A stretch of DNA of 7,713 nt from assembly GCA_017548805.1 (NCBI GenBank), contig JAFYZE010000148.1:1-7713 (forward strand), written 5' to 3'. The notes beneath the pieces are model-generated. The model saw only the letters and a program-made list of their open reading frames with translations. It was not told the DNA's origin and did no database searches. Every line of letters begins with the position of its first letter. Position 1 is the first letter of the stretch. This DNA is from Bacteroidales bacterium (GTDB lineage: Bacteria; Bacteroidota; Bacteroidia; Bacteroidales; UBA932). A program made the position numbers and the translations under genes. Below are positions 6,473-7,713 of the stretch, one piece after another.

Positions 6473-7713
6473 ATGAAACGGATACTATGGCTCATTCCGC
6501 TGGCCGTCATTTTATTTACAGGATCGATAGCAATGGAAAACAATAGCGCGAAAGACGCACGGGACAACACGCAGGTGAGCAAGCTCTGGAAGGATTACGA
6601 AGCCGCCTACAGGGCCGACAGGCCCCAGAAGGCCATGGAAGTCCTCCAGGAGATCAAACGCATCGCCACCAAGGAACGTCTCCCCTGGGATTTCTACCGG
6701 GCCGGGGACACTTATGTCGATGTAGCGTCCTCCCGCAACTGGAAGCTGCGGGACAGCCTGTACACACAGTTCCAGAAGGATATCGAGGCCTTTGACGAGC
6801 CGGTACTGACATTCTACAATTCCCGCCACAACCTTGCCGGGAAATCCGAATTCCTGAAAAAGAACCGCGACAGGCTGGAAAAAGGCCGTCATTCCGAATT
6901 CTACGAAGAAGACGACCGCCTGGCCTCCGAGATATACGAGGAGGTCCTTGTTGAGCGCATTCCCAATGACTGGGAGTATGTCCTCTGGTCGCTCGTTCTC
7001 GGGAACCGCTGGAACGCCGGCGCCGTCGAAGAATATGCGGACATGCTGGAGAAAACGCTTGGAGATAGGTATCCGGATGCGGCTTTCCTCGAATTCACGC
7101 GCATACAATGGCTCAGGGATGAATTCCGCTCCAAGGAAAGGCTGGAGGAGTACGCACGCAAATACGACGGCAAAGCCGTCTCGCTCATGGCGAAGCAGGC
7201 CCTTCTGGCCATGGAATTCGAGCAGCTGGAACGCGGTGAGAAAGGTACGTCAGAGCAGTACAAAGCCCTGAGGGACAAGGCTGCTGCCTTCGAGAAGGAC
7301 CGCAAGGCATTCTCCGGCAAGGAGAAGGATATCGCGGAATGCTGCACCGAGATTGAATCGCTCATTGAACAGCTTGACGACAAGGGAGTTTGGTTCTCCG
7401 TCGAAGAGGGTCTCCTGACGGCTTCGCTGCGCAATCTCTCCGGGATCAACGTGACGGTAAAGGACAAGGACAAGACTGTCTTTTCCTCCAGGCTTGACAA
7501 TCCAACCAAGAGTTATTACAGTCAGGACACCGTAAAGATACAGCTGCCTGCCTTCGACGACGGCAGTTATACCGTAGAATGCAAAGACGGCAAGGTATCT
7601 TCAGTGCAGGACTACAAGCGTTACGGTCTATCCGCCGCGCATAAGGAGGATGCCCGGGGCTATGCTATCTTTGTGGCCAAGGCAAAAAGCGGCGAGCCTG
7701 TACGCAAGGCAGA
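6473..7713 (+). CDS. Exported alpha-2-macroglobulin-like (MG-domain) protein, N-terminal part (runs off right edge)
   Basis: The first 413 codons are open from the ATG at 6473 to the window end. Residues 1-20 form a signal peptide: MKRILW, then a hydrophobic core, then TGSIA with likely signal-peptidase-I cleavage after Ala20. No lipobox Cys is present, so a periplasmic or surface-exposed soluble form is expected. Residues about 30-300 are helical, charged and rich in Tyr/Trp/Glu/Arg, resembling the N-terminal helical region of large Bacteroidota macroglobulin-like proteins (VSKLWKDYEAAYRADRPQKA and similar). From about residue 305 the sequence turns to beta-rich MG-like modules (LTASLRNLSGINVTVKDKDK; LPAFDDGSYTVECKDGK), ending in FVAKAKSGEPVRKA, which looks like the start of an MG2 domain. 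Family members are often 1,500-2,000 residues and may act in protease trapping or envelope maintenance. Assignment is by pattern; thioester and bait regions would lie outside the window. It follows folC by 12 nt without its own clear promoter and is likely cotranscribed. Confidence 0.7.
   Translation, partial: MKRILWLIPLAVILFTGSIAMENNSAKDARDNTQVSKLWKDYEAAYRADRPQKAMEVLQEIKRIATKERLPWDFYRAGDTYVDVASSRNWKLRDSLYTQFQKDIEAFDEPVLTFYNSRHNLAGKSEFLKKNRDRLEKGRHSEFYEEDDRLASEIYEEVLVERIPNDWEYVLWSLVLGNRWNAGAVEEYADMLEKTLGDRYPDAAFLEFTRIQWLRDEFRSKERLEEYARKYDGKAVSLMAKQALLAMEFEQLERGEKGTSEQYKALRDKAAAFEKDRKAFSGKEKDIAECCTEIESLIEQLDDKGVWFSVEEGLLTASLRNLSGINVTVKDKDKTVFSSRLDNPTKSYYSQDTVKIQLPAFDDGSYTVECKDGKVSSVQDYKRYGLSAAHKEDARGYAIFVAKAKSGEPVRKA

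Noticed and set aside
6512..7509. Minus-strand open frames of about 200 codons opposite the macroglobulin-like gene
   Set aside because: The plus strand has a signal peptide, continuous coding character and operon-like spacing; the antisense frames show none of these.

Overview
The window looks like chromosomal DNA of a fairly GC-rich member of the Bacteroidota, most likely a Bacteroidales gut or rumen commensal. The evidence is: no Shine-Dalgarno sites before any start; A/T-rich leaders; promoter-like sequences matching the Bacteroides TTTG / TAnnTTTG pattern; and a typical Bacteroidota gene set (PPi-dependent pyruvate phosphate dikinase, PIN-PhoH ATPase, FolC, a large exported macroglobulin-like protein). 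I see no rRNA, tRNA, insertion sequence, phage or CRISPR array.

Layout. Positions 1-2250 (minus strand) hold the first 750 codons of pyruvate, phosphate dikinase (ppdK); its C-terminus lies beyond the left edge. An 85-nt A/T-rich gap (2251-2335) carries a candidate ppdK promoter. Positions 2336-3715 (minus) encode a complete PIN-PhoH (PhoH2-type) ATPase/ribonuclease. It follows, with a 13-nt gap, a gene at 3729-4892 (minus) that I read as a degenerate, stand-alone relative of the second synthetase half of PurL. These two look like one transcription unit, with ppdK downstream. A very short divergent intergenic region (about 4893-4951) contains promoter candidates pointing both ways. Rightward, folC (4952-6460) is followed after 12 nt by an exported alpha-2-macroglobulin-like protein that starts at 6473 and runs off the right edge.

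The genes are mostly housekeeping: PEP/pyruvate interconversion, RNA metabolism, folate polyglutamylation and cell-envelope protein. Two things stand out. First, folC carries about 60-75 extra residues encoded by a stretch (about 5647-5870) built from two long, near-perfect but unrelated inverted repeats plus a small one between them. The base and codon use there differs from the rest of the gene, which suggests palindromic elements inserted in frame into an essential gene. Second, the PurL-like protein keeps the fold signature of the PurL/PurM family but has lost the residues expected in its active-site motifs, so it is probably a pseudoenzyme. Its pairing with PhoH2 has no obvious purine-synthesis explanation.
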